Shown: piece by piece, positions 8,598 to 18,268 of the stretch | How the letters are laid out: every line of letters begins with the position of its first letter | How positions within the stretch are numbered: the stretch's first letter is position 1 | Assembly (NCBI GenBank): GCA_035765895.1 | Contig: DASTWL010000021.1 | Coordinates: 1 to 32,775 of the forward strand | Direction of reading: 5' to 3' | DNA length: 32,775 nt | Origin: Verrucomicrobiia bacterium | GTDB taxonomy: Bacteria; Verrucomicrobiota; Verrucomicrobiia; Limisphaerales; DSYF01 | Notes under the pieces: model-generated | The model's database searches: none | What the model was told of the DNA's origin: nothing | What the model saw: the letters and a program-made list of their open reading frames with translations, nothing else | Position numbers and translations under genes: made by a program

Positions 8598-10365
8598 GGA
8601 CGGGAATGCTCAAGTAGGTCTGGATGTATTGGTAGGTGTCCCACGGGAATTCGAACACCCACGGCTGGCCGTCAATGGTGGTGGTGGCGTAGGGAAACTG
8701 GGAGGGGGCGGTGCCGCCGAATTCCAGCGTGTGCTGCGAGCCGTCCTTCATTTCAAACGTCAGCCGGTGCACCGGATTGGTAAAGCCATACGTGGCGCGG
8801 TTGAAGTCGCCGTGGGCCGTCCAAAAAGCGGCGTTCAAATCGCCCACGCGATGGACGGTTTCCTCCACGGCAAAGGGGTTGATGCTGCCGAACGAGTTCG
8901 TGCCGAGCGACCAGGTGCTGGTGCCGTTGCGAACCAGCTCGCGCGTGCGGCCGCCCTGTTCGATGCGCACGCGGGCGACGTCGCTTTCATTGAAGTGCCA
9001 GATGCGGCGCGGCCGCAGCTCCCAGCTGGCCCGCGGCAGGATCTCAAAGTCAGCCCGGCGAATGGCGTAAACCGACTTCTCGTCGGTGCGTTTGCAGTAA
9101 ACACGGTCGGCTTCGTTGGTGCCGAACAACAGCCCGAGCCGGGTGGCGTTCGTGCCGCTGCCCGTCACGAGCGTGCAGGTCACGCGCGGGGGCGCCAGTC
9201 CGTAGGAAGGCAGATCGGGTTCGGCGACCACGTCCTTGACAAATTGCACCACCTCGGCGCGGGCCAGGGTGGTGAGGATCAGGTTCATGTAGTTGGTGTC
9301 CGCGACGAAGCCCTGGGGTTCCACGCGCCAGTTCTGATTGGTCTGGCGCACCAGCGTGAACTGGTCCACGCCGCGAACCTCGAGGGCGTCCGGCAGCGCC
9401 GTGAAATCCACGAGATGCCGGTCGCGGAAATCGTCCGGCCCCAGCCGCCACTCCGCCAGGGCTTCCTTCGGCACGGCCAGCACATTCTCGTGGCCGGAGC
9501 GTCGGGCGTAGATGAGCTTGGCGTTGTTGGTCGGGCTGCGGCCGAATTGCAGTGCGGCCACCGGATTGGTGCCCTGGGCCAGGGTGATTTCAAGGTCCGG
9601 CGGCTGCAAACCGTAGGCGTCCAGATCGGCGCGCGGATCGTCGGTGACGAATTCCTCGGCGCGAAGCGTTTCGAGATTGGTCAGCATGCTGTCGATCAAC
9701 GCGCTGTTCGCCCGCGACTGCAGCCGCACCAGCCGCCACAGTTGGTTGGTCCTGTTGCGGGCGAGTTCGAGCGTGCGTGAACCGTTGTTGACAAGGAGGC
9801 GGTCAAAGTGGAGCGCCGGCCAGTTGAGCAGGGCGGTGTCCCGCCAGTCGTCCGGCTTCTGGGGCAGGGCGGTGAGGAGGTTGGTCGAGACGAGGTGAAT
9901 GCCCGGCACACCGACGACTTCAACGAACACCTGGTCGCCCGGGCTGGTGCGGGCGCCGATGAGCACCTGCCGCCGTTCGGCACCGCTGGACAGGATCAAG
10001 GTGGCCAGCGGGTCGTCGAAGCCAAACTCGGTTTCCGCGTTGGGATGGTCCAGCAGCTCCCGCGGTGTGAGCGTGGAATCGGGCGAAAGCCGGGCCAGGG
10101 TGGTGAGCAGACCTTCCACCGCCTCGGTGCGGGCCGGATAGGCGAGCGGCCTGGTCAGTTCCCAATTGTCATTGGTGCGGCGGACCATGATTTCCGGCTG
10201 TTTGGCGGACCGCACCTGGACGGCGGTGATGGTGCCGGGCTTGAATCCCGGGAGCACCAGCTTCGGGGCCCGTTGCGGGCCGGCCACGAACTTGTCGTAG
10301 CCCAGAATGAACCCGAAGAGCAACGCGGCCACTGCCAGAAGAAGCCAGGTGTTTTTCGTGTTCAT
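8587..10365 (-). CDS. DUF4340 domain-containing protein
   Basis: This 592-residue protein has one N-terminal membrane segment (about residues 7-24, NTWLLLAVAALLFGFILG) followed by repeated, strand-rich modules in the periplasm. Recurrent motifs include the FGF-D and L-x-FG turns typical of DUF4340 proteins. The family is nearly always encoded downstream of a GldG-like protein and an ABC-2 permease, as it is here, and is regarded as an accessory of that transporter; its biochemical role is not established. I chose the ATG at 10363-10365. A TTG at 10396-10398 would add 11 residues without a better ribosome-binding site. The 3' end overlaps the AsmA-like gene by 11 nt, and the gap to the GldG-like gene upstream is 46 nt. 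Confidence 0.85.
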   Translation of the reverse strand: MNTKNTWLLLAVAALLFGFILGYDKFVAGPQRAPKLVLPGFKPGTITAVQVRSAKQPEIMVRRTNDNWELTRPLAYPARTEAVEGLLTTLARLSPDSTLTPRELLDHPNAETEFGFDDPLATLILSSGAERRQVLIGARTSPGDQVFVEVVGVPGIHLVSTNLLTALPQKPDDWRDTALLNWPALHFDRLLVNNGSRTLELARNRTNQLWRLVRLQSRANSALIDSMLTNLETLRAEEFVTDDPRADLDAYGLQPPDLEITLAQGTNPVAALQFGRSPTNNAKLIYARRSGHENVLAVPKEALAEWRLGPDDFRDRHLVDFTALPDALEVRGVDQFTLVRQTNQNWRVEPQGFVADTNYMNLILTTLARAEVVQFVKDVVAEPDLPSYGLAPPRVTCTLVTGSGTNATRLGLLFGTNEADRVYCKRTDEKSVYAIRRADFEILPRASWELRPRRIWHFNESDVARVRIEQGGRTRELVRNGTSTWSLGTNSFGSINPFAVEETVHRVGDLNAAFWTAHGDFNRATYGFTNPVHRLTFEMKDGSQHTLEFGGTAPSQFPYATTTIDGQPWVFEFPWDTYQYIQTYLSIPVREL

Positions 10366-10411
10366 GCCGGTTCGTCGTTTCGCCGTGCCGTGGGCCAACC
10401 CGTCCGTGTTC

Positions 10412-11893
10412 CTAACTGCGCCGCCGCAGCCAGACCAGGAGCCCGGCCAACAGCACCGCGCCGGGCAGGGCGGCGAGCAGCAACAGCTCCGCCGATTTCA
10501 TCTGCGTCCGCGTCATGACCACGGTGAATTCCTTCACCGGGCGCGGCCCCAGCCCCTGCAACATTTCCGTCCGGTCGAGCAGCCAGTTCAGGGCGTAGCT
10601 GGCGAAGTCGCGATTCCCCGCGGAATCAATCATCAGGTTGCTGAGAAACAGCGAGTCGCCCGTGACCACGATGCGGGTGGTGCCGCGCTCGGACGTCACG
10701 CCGGTGACGGCGCCCTTCTCGACGGCGACCGCCACGGAATAGGAGCGCGGCGGCAGGTTGGTCTGGCCGACGACGATGGACTTCGGCCCGGTGAAGGCGA
10801 GTTCTTCGACCTTGGGCGCGTCGGCCGCCGCCGTGGCGGAGTCGATGCGCGACACGGCGCGCGGCAGAATCATGTGGATGCGCGAATTCAAGAGGGCATT
10901 CACCACGGGATGTTTCGAGAACCGGCTGATCAGGATGTCCTGGCCGCGGAGCGAATTGTCGTCGTCCTGAATGATTTTGCCGGTGACATCGACGCCCCAT
11001 TTGGCCAGCAATTTTTCCAGGCCCAGTTCCTTGTTCACGGAGGTGCAGTCAAACAACGCGAACAGCCGGCCGCCGGATTCGAGATATTTTTCAATCTTGT
11101 CCAGTTCCACGTCCGGAATCGGGCTTTGCGGGCCGGCGATGATGAGGACGCTGCATTCGGCGGGGACGGTGTTCGTGCCGAGCAGACTGATGGCGGCCAC
11201 CTGCAAATAGTTTTGCTGGACCACGGAAATGAACTTCATGTAGCCCATCTGGTCGTCCTCCTTCTGGGCTTCGCGTTCGCCGTGCCCGACAAGGTAGCCG
11301 GCCAGCAGCGGCTTGGGATTGATCACTGCGCGCAGGATGGCGGAGAACATCATTTCGCCCTTGAAGGCCACCGGCTTTTTGCGGAACTCGCGTTCCTTTT
11401 CGTTCGGCACGGATTCAAGGGAATACTCCGTGAGTGCATCGCCGTTCACGACGCGGACATGATTGTTGCAATCAAAAATGACCAGATCCTTGTCGGTTGG
11501 TGCGGTGAAGAAGTCCTTGTATTTGGTCTTCACGGCCTGGGCGCCGGCGGTGTCGCGCGTGTAGTCCACGGTGTTGACCGTGATCTTGGGATTGTGCAGG
11601 TGATACTCGTTCACCAGCGCCGCCACGGTGGTGAACATGGGCTCCTCCTTGTCGTAATACAGCGTGACCTTGACGTTGTTGGTCACCGACTTGAGGAGGC
11701 TGAGCGTTTGCGCTGACAACTCGATGCGGGTCTGGGAACTGAGGAACAGCCGGCGGAAGAAGAAATTCCGGCTGATGTAATTCAGCATGACGACGATGGC
11801 CAGCGTGGCGGCCAGGCCCACCAGCACGCTGAACCCGATGCCCCATTTGCGTCCCGGCGAAAAGCTGGGGGTGTGTTGAGATTTGGCGGCCAT
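10412..11893 (-). CDS. GldG-like ABC transporter auxiliary protein
   Basis: This 493-residue protein has a membrane segment at about residues 17-38, a large periplasmic part, and a second membrane segment at the extreme C-terminus (about 470-488) ending in WLRRRS. The periplasmic part contains the DUF4350/ABC-type uncharacterised domain: a Rossmann-like section with strand-turn motifs such as LLIAGPQSPI-like ILIIAGPQ and a later GGRLFALFD. In Bacteroidota, GldA, GldF and GldG make up an ABC transporter needed for gliding. In Verrucomicrobiota and Planctomycetota the same trio occurs without evidence of gliding. The ATG at 11891-11893 follows the permease stop codon after one base, so the two are certainly co-translated. 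Function here is most safely stated as a subunit of an ABC-2 type exporter. Confidence 0.85.
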   Translation of the reverse strand: MAAKSQHTPSFSPGRKWGIGFSVLVGLAATLAIVVMLNYISRNFFFRRLFLSSQTRIELSAQTLSLLKSVTNNVKVTLYYDKEEPMFTTVAALVNEYHLHNPKITVNTVDYTRDTAGAQAVKTKYKDFFTAPTDKDLVIFDCNNHVRVVNGDALTEYSLESVPNEKEREFRKKPVAFKGEMMFSAILRAVINPKPLLAGYLVGHGEREAQKEDDQMGYMKFISVVQQNYLQVAAISLLGTNTVPAECSVLIIAGPQSPIPDVELDKIEKYLESGGRLFALFDCTSVNKELGLEKLLAKWGVDVTGKIIQDDDNSLRGQDILISRFSKHPVVNALLNSRIHMILPRAVSRIDSATAAADAPKVEELAFTGPKSIVVGQTNLPPRSYSVAVAVEKGAVTGVTSERGTTRIVVTGDSLFLSNLMIDSAGNRDFASYALNWLLDRTEMLQGLGPRPVKEFTVVMTRTQMKSAELLLLAALPGAVLLAGLLVWLRRRS

Positions 11894-11894
11894 G

Positions 11895-12647
11895 TTATTT
11901 CCAGCGTCGGCTTTCGACGACCCGCAGCGTCAGGAACAGGAAGAACGCCGTGAAACTTGCGAAGAAGACCACGGACCGCGTGTCCACCACACCCCGGGCA
12001 AAGTCATGCATCTGATCGAACAGGGCCACGCTGGAAAGCAGTTGCGCCGCCCAGCCGGCCGAGATGGGCAGTTGCGTCGGCAGGAAGCTCAGCAGGAACA
12101 GGCTCGTGCACAGCGCAAAACTGATCATGGCGGCTATGGTCTGGCTGTGCGTCAGCGACGAGGCAAAACAACCCATCGACAAGAACAGCGCGCCCACGAG
12201 CAGGATGCCCAGATACGTGCTGCCCAGCGCGCCCCAGTCCACCGGGCTGTGATCACCGGTGAAGTGGCGGATGATGGCGAGGCACGCGAGCATGGGCAGC
12301 CACATGACGAGGTAAAACAGCAGGGCGGCCGTGAATTTGGCCAGCACCACCTGGCCGTCGCGCACCGGCGCCGTCATGAGGGTTTCGTAGGTGCCGGCAA
12401 ATTTTTCCATCGCGAACGTCCGCATCGTGATGACCGGCGCCGCCAGCAGGAGGATGATCCAGAAGAACGGCGTGACGTAGAACATTTCCGTGATCGGCAT
12501 CGGCGACGGCTCGTTGATCAGCTGCGTCAGCATCATGACAAAGCTGAACCCGGTCAAAAAGGTGGCCGCGGCCACGATCACGTAGCCGGAAAGGGAAACC
12601 AGATACGACGCCAGTTCACGGCGCGTGAGCGAAAGAAAAACCTGCAT
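11895..12647 (-). CDS. ABC-2 type permease (GldF-like)
   Basis: This 250-residue polytopic protein has about six membrane segments and begins MQVFLSLTRREL, the usual amphipathic start of ABC-2 permeases. The segment ITMRTFAMEKFAGTYETLM, with its conserved Met-Arg and Glu-Lys-x-x-Gly-Thr, marks the coupling region of the GldF/NosY-like family. It would form the membrane channel served by the ATPase encoded just upstream. Its ATG shares one base with the stop codon of that ATPase gene (TGATG at 12645-12649), and its own stop is one base before the GldG-like start. This tight packing shows a single translational unit. The transported substrate cannot be inferred. Confidence 0.9.
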   Translation of the reverse strand: MQVFLSLTRRELASYLVSLSGYVIVAAATFLTGFSFVMMLTQLINEPSPMPITEMFYVTPFFWIILLLAAPVITMRTFAMEKFAGTYETLMTAPVRDGQVVLAKFTAALLFYLVMWLPMLACLAIIRHFTGDHSPVDWGALGSTYLGILLVGALFLSMGCFASSLTHSQTIAAMISFALCTSLFLLSFLPTQLPISAGWAAQLLSSVALFDQMHDFARGVVDTRSVVFFASFTAFFLFLTLRVVESRRWK

Positions 12648-13594
12648 CAGCCCTCATCCTCCTCGTTTGGCCGCGTCACCTGCACGTAAATGTCCTCCAG
12701 CGAATGCCGGTTCCGGGTCAGTTCCCGCAGCGCCCAGTCGCGGCTGCGCGCAATCTGAAAAATCGCCGCCCGCAAATCCGCGCCGTCCCGCGGCGTGATG
12801 GCGCACCGGAAAAACGCGCCGTCCAGCGGGGAGACGTCGAACTGCTCGATCTCGGGCATGGCCGCCCAGCATTCCCGCAGCTGGGCCTCGGGCGCGGCCA
12901 GTTCGGCGATGATCTGGCTGCTGCTGTTCATCCGGTGCTGCAATTGTGCCGGGGTGTCGGCCGCCAGAATCTTGCCATCATACATGATGAGCACGCGGTT
13001 ACAGGTCATCTCCACTTCGGGCAGGATGTGCGAGGAAATCAGCACCGTGTGATTGTCCGCCAGGCTCTTGATGAGCTGCCGCACGGCCCGGATTTGATGC
13101 GGGTCCAGCCCGATGGTCGGTTCGTCAAGAATGATGAGGTCCGGTTCATGGAGCAGGGCGTCCGCGAGGCCGACGCGCTGCCGGTAGCCTTTCGACAAGG
13201 TGCCGATGATCTTCCGCGCCACGTCCGTCAAGCCGCACTGGGTCAGCACCGTGTCCACCCGCTCCCGCGTCCGGCTGCGGCTCATGCCCTTGATGCGCGC
13301 GCGAAACCGCAGGTATTCCCGGACGCGCATTTCCGTGTGGAGCGGATTGTTTTCGGGCATGAACCCGATCCGGCGCCGCACTTCCAGGGAATCCCGGAAG
13401 ACATCGAGCCCGGCGACGCGCACCGTGCCGGCGGTGGCCGGCAGGTAACTGGACAACACGCGCATGGTGGTGCTTTTGCCCGCGCCGTTGGGACCGAGCA
13501 GGCCGACGATTTCGCCCCGCTCGACGGTGAATGAAATGTCATCCACCGCGGTATGGCCGGCATACCGCTTGGTGAGATTGGCGACTTCGATCAT
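12647..13594 (-). CDS. ABC transporter ATPase (GldA-like)
   Basis: This 315-residue ABC ATPase has Walker A GPNGAGKST at residues 34-42, the signature LSKGYRQR at 133-140, Walker B LIILDEP at 153-159, and an H-loop in SSHIL. The LSKGYRQR form of the signature is usual for ABC-2 exporters of the drug, copper and gliding groups. A C-terminal extension of about 80 residues beyond the nucleotide-binding domain is also typical of that group. I chose the ATG at 13592-13594 (MIEVANLTKRY), which aligns with the family start; a longer reading upstream is not protein-like. The gene overlaps the permease by one base and lies 69 nt after the HtrA-like gene on the same strand. Confidence 0.92.
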   Translation of the reverse strand: MIEVANLTKRYAGHTAVDDISFTVERGEIVGLLGPNGAGKSTTMRVLSSYLPATAGTVRVAGLDVFRDSLEVRRRIGFMPENNPLHTEMRVREYLRFRARIKGMSRSRTRERVDTVLTQCGLTDVARKIIGTLSKGYRQRVGLADALLHEPDLIILDEPTIGLDPHQIRAVRQLIKSLADNHTVLISSHILPEVEMTCNRVLIMYDGKILAADTPAQLQHRMNSSSQIIAELAAPEAQLRECWAAMPEIEQFDVSPLDGAFFRCAITPRDGADLRAAIFQIARSRDWALRELTRNRHSLEDIYVQVTRPNEEDEG

Positions 13595-13632
13595 AAGCCT
13601 AAAGGCATTGTCAGAACGCGCCAAGGGTATGC

Positions 13633-13646
13633 AACCGCCGGCGGTT
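13633..13646. other. 14-bp perfect palindrome between htrA-like and ABC ATPase genes
   Basis: AACCGCCGGCGGTT is a perfect palindrome in the 69-nt gap between the htrA-like stop and the ATPase start. It has no T-tract. It could be an operator for the ABC genes or simply a chance GC palindrome. Confidence 0.3.
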
Positions 13647-13663
13647 CGGGCGAACAAAAATTG

Positions 13664-15058
<1,395 letters not shown>

Positions 15059-15158
15059 TATCAACAGTCAAAATGCCGGGCGGTTGCGTTCAATCATTTT
15101 CCGGTCCAGCCGGCCGGTGGCTTGACTTTGCGCAGCGCCTGGCCCAAAAGCAATTCGC

Positions 15159-16631
15159 GTGTCCCTCGCCGGCAACAGTTTCTACGCCAGTTGGCGCCGC
15201 CCGGCCGGCCTCCCGCCTGCGTTGCGGGAAGGCGGAGCGCCGCCGGAGCAACTGCTGCAACACATCTGGCAGCAACAGCGCCTGCGCCGCGAGCACCTGA
15301 GCACCTTGGACGGGCGGCCCGTGCGAATCCTTCACCCCGGCTTTCACAATCGCGAGGGCGGCCCGGATTTTCGCGGCGCCGTGGTGCAGTTCGGGGAGGC
15401 CCTGCCGGTGAACGGCGACATTGAAATCGACCTGGAGGTCAACGGCTGGCACGCGCACGGCCACGACCGCAACCCGGCGTTTCGGTCCGTGATTCTGCAT
15501 GTGGTCTGGTCGGCCCGGAAAACGCCCTCGTCCGGTCCGCCGGTGTTGTCCGTCGGTGCGGTGCTGGATTCGCCCCTGGCCGAACTGGCGATTTGGCTGG
15601 GCGGCGCACCGACCGGCGGCCTGCCTGAAGCGCTGCAAGGCCGTTGTGCTGCGCCGCTCCGGGAATTGGACCACGAACCAATGCGGGCGCTGTTGCAACA
15701 AGCCGCGCAGGTTCGTCTGGCCGCCAAAGCCGCGCAGTTGGCGGCGCGCGCCCGTGACGCCGGCTGGGAACAAAGCCTGTGGGAAGGTTTGTTCCGCGCG
15801 CTGGGTTACAAGCACAACTCCTGGGCAATGCAACGGCTCGCCGAATTGCGTTCGCGCTGGTTTGCCGGGGCCGACTCTGTGGCCGGCCTGCAAGCGCGCC
15901 TGCTCGGCGTTGCCAACCTGCTGCCGCTCGACCTCACCCGCGCCCGGCCGCTGGCGGACGGCTTTGTGCGGCAGCTTTGGGACCGCTGGTGGCGCGAGCG
16001 AGACGTCTTTACGGATTGCCAGTTGCCGCGCCCGCTCTGGCGCCTGCACGGCATTCGTCCGGTGAACCATCCGCAGCGTCGCCTGGCGCTGGCGGCGCAC
16101 TGGCTGATGGACGACGGCTTTGTCGGCCGGCTCGAACAATGGTGCGCCGATCAGGTTGTGGGGACCGCGGCGTCAGGCGCGGGCAGGGAGGCGCGAAGCA
16201 ATGGAGGCACGCCCGCGCAACGGGTTCATTCGCTGGCCCGCGTGTTGCAACCGGCGCGGGACGATTTCTGGACGCATCATCTCACGCTGCGTTCGGCGCG
16301 AGCGCCGCGGCCGCAGCCGTTGCTGGGCGAAGCGCGGGTGACCGACCTCGCCGTGAACGTCATTCTGCCGTGGCTCTGGGCCCGCGCGGCGGAGGGCGGC
16401 AACGCCGCCTGGCGGAACGCGCTCGAAACGTGTTATCACACCTGGCCCGCGGGCGAGGACAACGCGACGCTCAAGCTGGCCCGGCAAAGGTTGCTCGGCG
16501 GCGCCCCGAGGTTCCGCACCGCGTCGGCCCAGCAAGGCTTGCTGCAAATCGTCCGCGACTTCTGCGATCATTCCAACGCGATCTGTGCCGATTGCCGCTT
16601 CCCGGAACTGGTGCGGAGTTTTGTGAGCTGA
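15159..16631 (+). CDS. DUF2851 family protein
   Basis: This 490-residue protein matches DUF2851 along its length. It has ELLQHIWQQQ-like sequence near residue 30, the block HPGFHNREGGPDFRGA at about 58-73, the acidic-His stretch GDIEIDLEVNGWHAHGHD, the VILHVVW strand near 120, and a C-terminal Cys/His region FCDHSNAICADCRFPE. The conserved Glu, Asp and His residues and the strand order recall a PD-(D/E)XK nuclease fold, but no reaction has been established. The Cys/His end could bind a metal. The start is a GTG at 15159; there is no ATG nearby that would keep the conserved N-terminus. The gene is divergent from the HtrA-like gene and is followed by the accessory strip. Confidence 0.85.
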   Translation: MSLAGNSFYASWRRPAGLPPALREGGAPPEQLLQHIWQQQRLRREHLSTLDGRPVRILHPGFHNREGGPDFRGAVVQFGEALPVNGDIEIDLEVNGWHAHGHDRNPAFRSVILHVVWSARKTPSSGPPVLSVGAVLDSPLAELAIWLGGAPTGGLPEALQGRCAAPLRELDHEPMRALLQQAAQVRLAAKAAQLAARARDAGWEQSLWEGLFRALGYKHNSWAMQRLAELRSRWFAGADSVAGLQARLLGVANLLPLDLTRARPLADGFVRQLWDRWWRERDVFTDCQLPRPLWRLHGIRPVNHPQRRLALAAHWLMDDGFVGRLEQWCADQVVGTAASGAGREARSNGGTPAQRVHSLARVLQPARDDFWTHHLTLRSARAPRPQPLLGEARVTDLAVNVILPWLWARAAEGGNAAWRNALETCYHTWPAGEDNATLKLARQRLLGGAPRFRTASAQQGLLQIVRDFCDHSNAICADCRFPELVRSFVS

Positions 16632-16981
16632 GAAACGGCCCAAAAACCTCCGCACGTCATGACTCTCGATGTCCAGCTCCAGCCCTGCCCCTCGCCCGCG
16701 GGAATCCCTTCTCCGCTCTGGGGAGACCCGAGCCGTTCGGGGGACGCCGAGGGGAATTCGCAGCAGCGAAGGCCGGGAGGCCGAACGAGTGGGGACGTGA
16801 GGGAGTCAACGTGGCCGCAGGCCGGAGAAAGCGCTGTAATGGCATCAAGCGTGGTTGGTTTGGAAAGTAACACGCTTGCGCTTTGAGTAAAAAATCCTTT
16901 TGGCATAAATTTTCCCTCCCTCTCAGCTATCAACCAAAAACCATCAACACCGCCAGCGGTTGCGCCGCAACGATGCGGTGA
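16632..16981. other. Non-coding stretch before the transposase remnant
   Basis: I find no credible gene here. The first 200 nt are GC-rich with short inverted words. An 8-bp inverted repeat (CAAGCGTG at 16846-16853, CACGCTTG at 16871-16878, 17-nt loop) is followed by a more AT-rich run, GAGTAAAAAATCC, near 16883. The AT-rich patch at 16885-16945 contrasts with its surroundings and may be the old left junction of an insertion. Confidence 0.4.
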
Positions 16982-17311
16982 CGCGCGTTGAAGTATTACC
17001 GGGCCAGAGGCTGCAAGGCCTGCCCGCTGAAAAGCCAGTGCACGCGGAACCAACAAAACCGCACGCTCACGCGGGAGGCGAATGAACACCTGATGGAAGC
17101 GATGGCGCTGCGGATGAAACAACAGCCGGCGAAGTTCCGGTTGAGGAAGCAACTGGCCGAACATCCGTTCGGCACGCTCAAGCGCTGGTTCGGCGACACG
17201 CACATCATGTTGAAAGGACTCGCCAAAGTGCGGACCGAATGGAGCCTGATGACACTGGCCTATAACGTCAAACAAGTTGTGGGACTCACGCCCCAAACAA
17301 CGCAGGAATGA
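16982..17311 (+). pseudogene. IS1182-like transposase, C-terminal remnant
   Basis: Only about the last 105 residues of a DDE transposase remain. The sequence has a zinc-knuckle-like CKACPLKSQC, then TREANEHLMEAMALRMK, then EHPFGTLKRWFG with the final catalytic Glu, and ends with a helix containing AYNVKQVVGL. This is the C-terminal organisation of the IS1182 group, whose proteins are normally several times longer. An in-frame stop at 16979-16981 lies directly upstream, and the catalytic Asp residues and N-terminal domain are absent, so the gene is dead. I do not see terminal inverted repeats. Its last 30 nt fall inside a diverged repeat that recurs at 18374-18500. Confidence 0.85.
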
Positions 17312-17401
17312 AGAGCAGCCACCATGAAGACCTATCTACTCCGCCACCCCAAACCTGTCGAGCCGCGAAACGAACGCCAGAACTCAGCCACGCCCGGCCG
17401 G
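17281..17401. repeat. Diverged 120-bp repeat, copy 1
   Basis: This stretch resembles 18374-18500 in the same orientation. Shared blocks are GGGA--CACG, GGAATGAAG, the identical 15-nt CCTATCTACTCCGCC (17331-17345) and a closing CGCCCGGCC. Copy 1 starts inside the transposase 3' end and finishes inside the attC-like site, so it joins both. Confidence 0.6.
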
Positions 17402-17467
17402 CGACGTGAACCGCGAAAGCGGAACTGAATGCGCCATCCGGCGTGGGCTGCAGTGATCTGGTTCGGC
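17369..17467 (-). repeat. attC-like imperfect palindrome after the TPR protein gene
   Basis: Read on the minus strand, this 99-nt site starts 10 nt after the stop of the gene at 17478-17888. It opens with GCCGAAC, close to the integron core RYYYAAC, and closes with GTTCGTT, near GTTRRRY. The arms CAGATCACTGCAGCCCACGCC (one base short of the whole arm is quoted as CAGATCACTGCAGCCCACGC) and, from the far side, CAGAACTCAGCCACGCC pair with unpaired bases on one side only, the extrahelical-base pattern of attC. Plus-strand arms are 17376-17396 and 17439-17460. The GTTCGTT end departs from consensus. Confidence 0.5.
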
Positions 17468-17477
17468 AATGTCGGTC

Positions 17478-17888
17478 TCATTTGGTCAGCAGTTTGAAAT
17501 CTCCACCCGCCGCTTTCCGCTTCCGAACCGCTGCCAAATCCTTCTCGCTCTCCTCATTGGGGAACAACTCATATGCCCGCGAATACTGTGCCTCCGCATT
17601 CGTAACGTCACCCATTGCCAAGTAGATCGCTCCCAAGCAGGCATGCCCGTAGTAATAATTCGGTTGGCTGGCGACCAGAGTCTGCCCCATGGATACCGCC
17701 TTCGGAAAATCCTGGCGTCTCATTGCCGTCGTGACCTGGTCCCATGAATCTGCCTTCGATAACCCTCGTATAAATCCAGCATAGAAGGGAGGCACCGAGC
17801 CCAAGGTGATAAAGATCAGAATCACGTAAAACACGTGCTTGAGCTTGCGAAGCTCAACCAAAATCTCCCGATTGATGTCCTCACTCAT
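17478..17888 (-). CDS. Small membrane protein with TPR-like tail
   Basis: This 136-residue protein has a polar start (MSEDINREILVELRKLKH), one membrane segment at about residues 19-41 (VFYVILIFITLGSVPPFYAG), and a soluble tail. The tail carries one to two TPR-like helix pairs, with ACLGAIYLAMGDVTNAEAQY and then RAYELFP matching the TPR consensus at its Ala/Gly/Tyr positions. It probably serves as a protein-protein interaction module tethered to the membrane; no function can be named. Codon and base use are slightly less GC-rich than in the flanking housekeeping genes. It is bracketed by attC-like palindromes on both sides. Its first 12 nt, ATGAGTGAGGAC, are identical to those at the start of the small gene upstream. 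Confidence 0.7.
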   Translation of the reverse strand: MSEDINREILVELRKLKHVFYVILIFITLGSVPPFYAGFIRGLSKADSWDQVTTAMRRQDFPKAVSMGQTLVASQPNYYYGHACLGAIYLAMGDVTNAEAQYSRAYELFPNEESEKDLAAVRKRKAAGGDFKLLTK

Positions 17889-17905
17889 GTGACGTGCGAT
17901 TTGTT

Positions 17906-18029
17906 GCCGAATACCCCAGGCTCAGCGACGGCCGCGGCGGCGGCGATGGAGCGCACGGTGCGCTCACGCACTCCCGCAATGCTCGAATGCACGGCGGAGA
18001 GGCCGTTCGCGGCAGCACGCTGGTTAGAC
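17906..18029 (-). repeat. attC-like imperfect palindrome between two small genes
   Basis: On the minus strand this 124-nt site begins 14 nt after the stop of the gene at 18044 with GTCTAAC, a perfect match to the integron core RYYYAAC (plus-strand GTTAGAC, 18023-18029). It ends 17 nt before the ATG of the next gene with GTATTCGGC. The arms end in CGAACGGCC and GGCCGTCG and pair imperfectly with bulges; the middle is GC-rich and self-complementary (GCGCACGGTGCGC). The distal core is degenerate, so this is attC-like and not a proven site. Confidence 0.45.
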
Positions 18030-18043
18030 ATCGTCATAAAATC

Positions 18044-18244
18044 TCAACGTCCATGCTTCCGAAGCGGCAAGACGAAAATACCGAGGACAGCGCCGGCGCA
18101 ACCCGCAACAAGAGCACGCACCCAAAACAAATCGAACTCTCCTCGCATTCCCATCAGAACTCCGAAAAGAACGATGCCACAAATGAAACGCGCAATCTGT
18201 GCTGGCTGAAATTTCGGCGCTTCTTGCTTCTGGTCCTCACTCAT
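18044..18244 (-). CDS. Small two-helix membrane protein
   Basis: This 66-residue protein starts MSEDQKQEAPKFQPAQ and has two hydrophobic segments, about residues 20-34 (ARFICGIVLFGVLMG) and 42-58 (WVRALVAGCAGAVLGIF), ending in basic LRKHGR. I do not recognise a family. I chose the ATG at 18242-18244, with AGGAG 11 nt upstream; an ATG at 18266-18268 would add eight residues. It shares its first 12 nt with the TPR-like gene downstream. Together with that gene it looks like one of two small cassettes with attC-like sites at their 3' ends. Confidence 0.6.
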   Translation of the reverse strand: MSEDQKQEAPKFQPAQIARFICGIVLFGVLMGMRGEFDLFWVRALVAGCAGAVLGIFVLPLRKHGR

Positions 18245-18268
18245 GGATTCGTGTGCTCCTGTGGGCAT

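Noticed and set aside
6141-8783. 880-codon plus-strand open frame opposite the AsmA-like gene
   Set aside because: It is a shadow of high-GC codon use; the minus-strand product has a membrane segment, beta repeats and an AsmA-like C-terminus, while this one has none.
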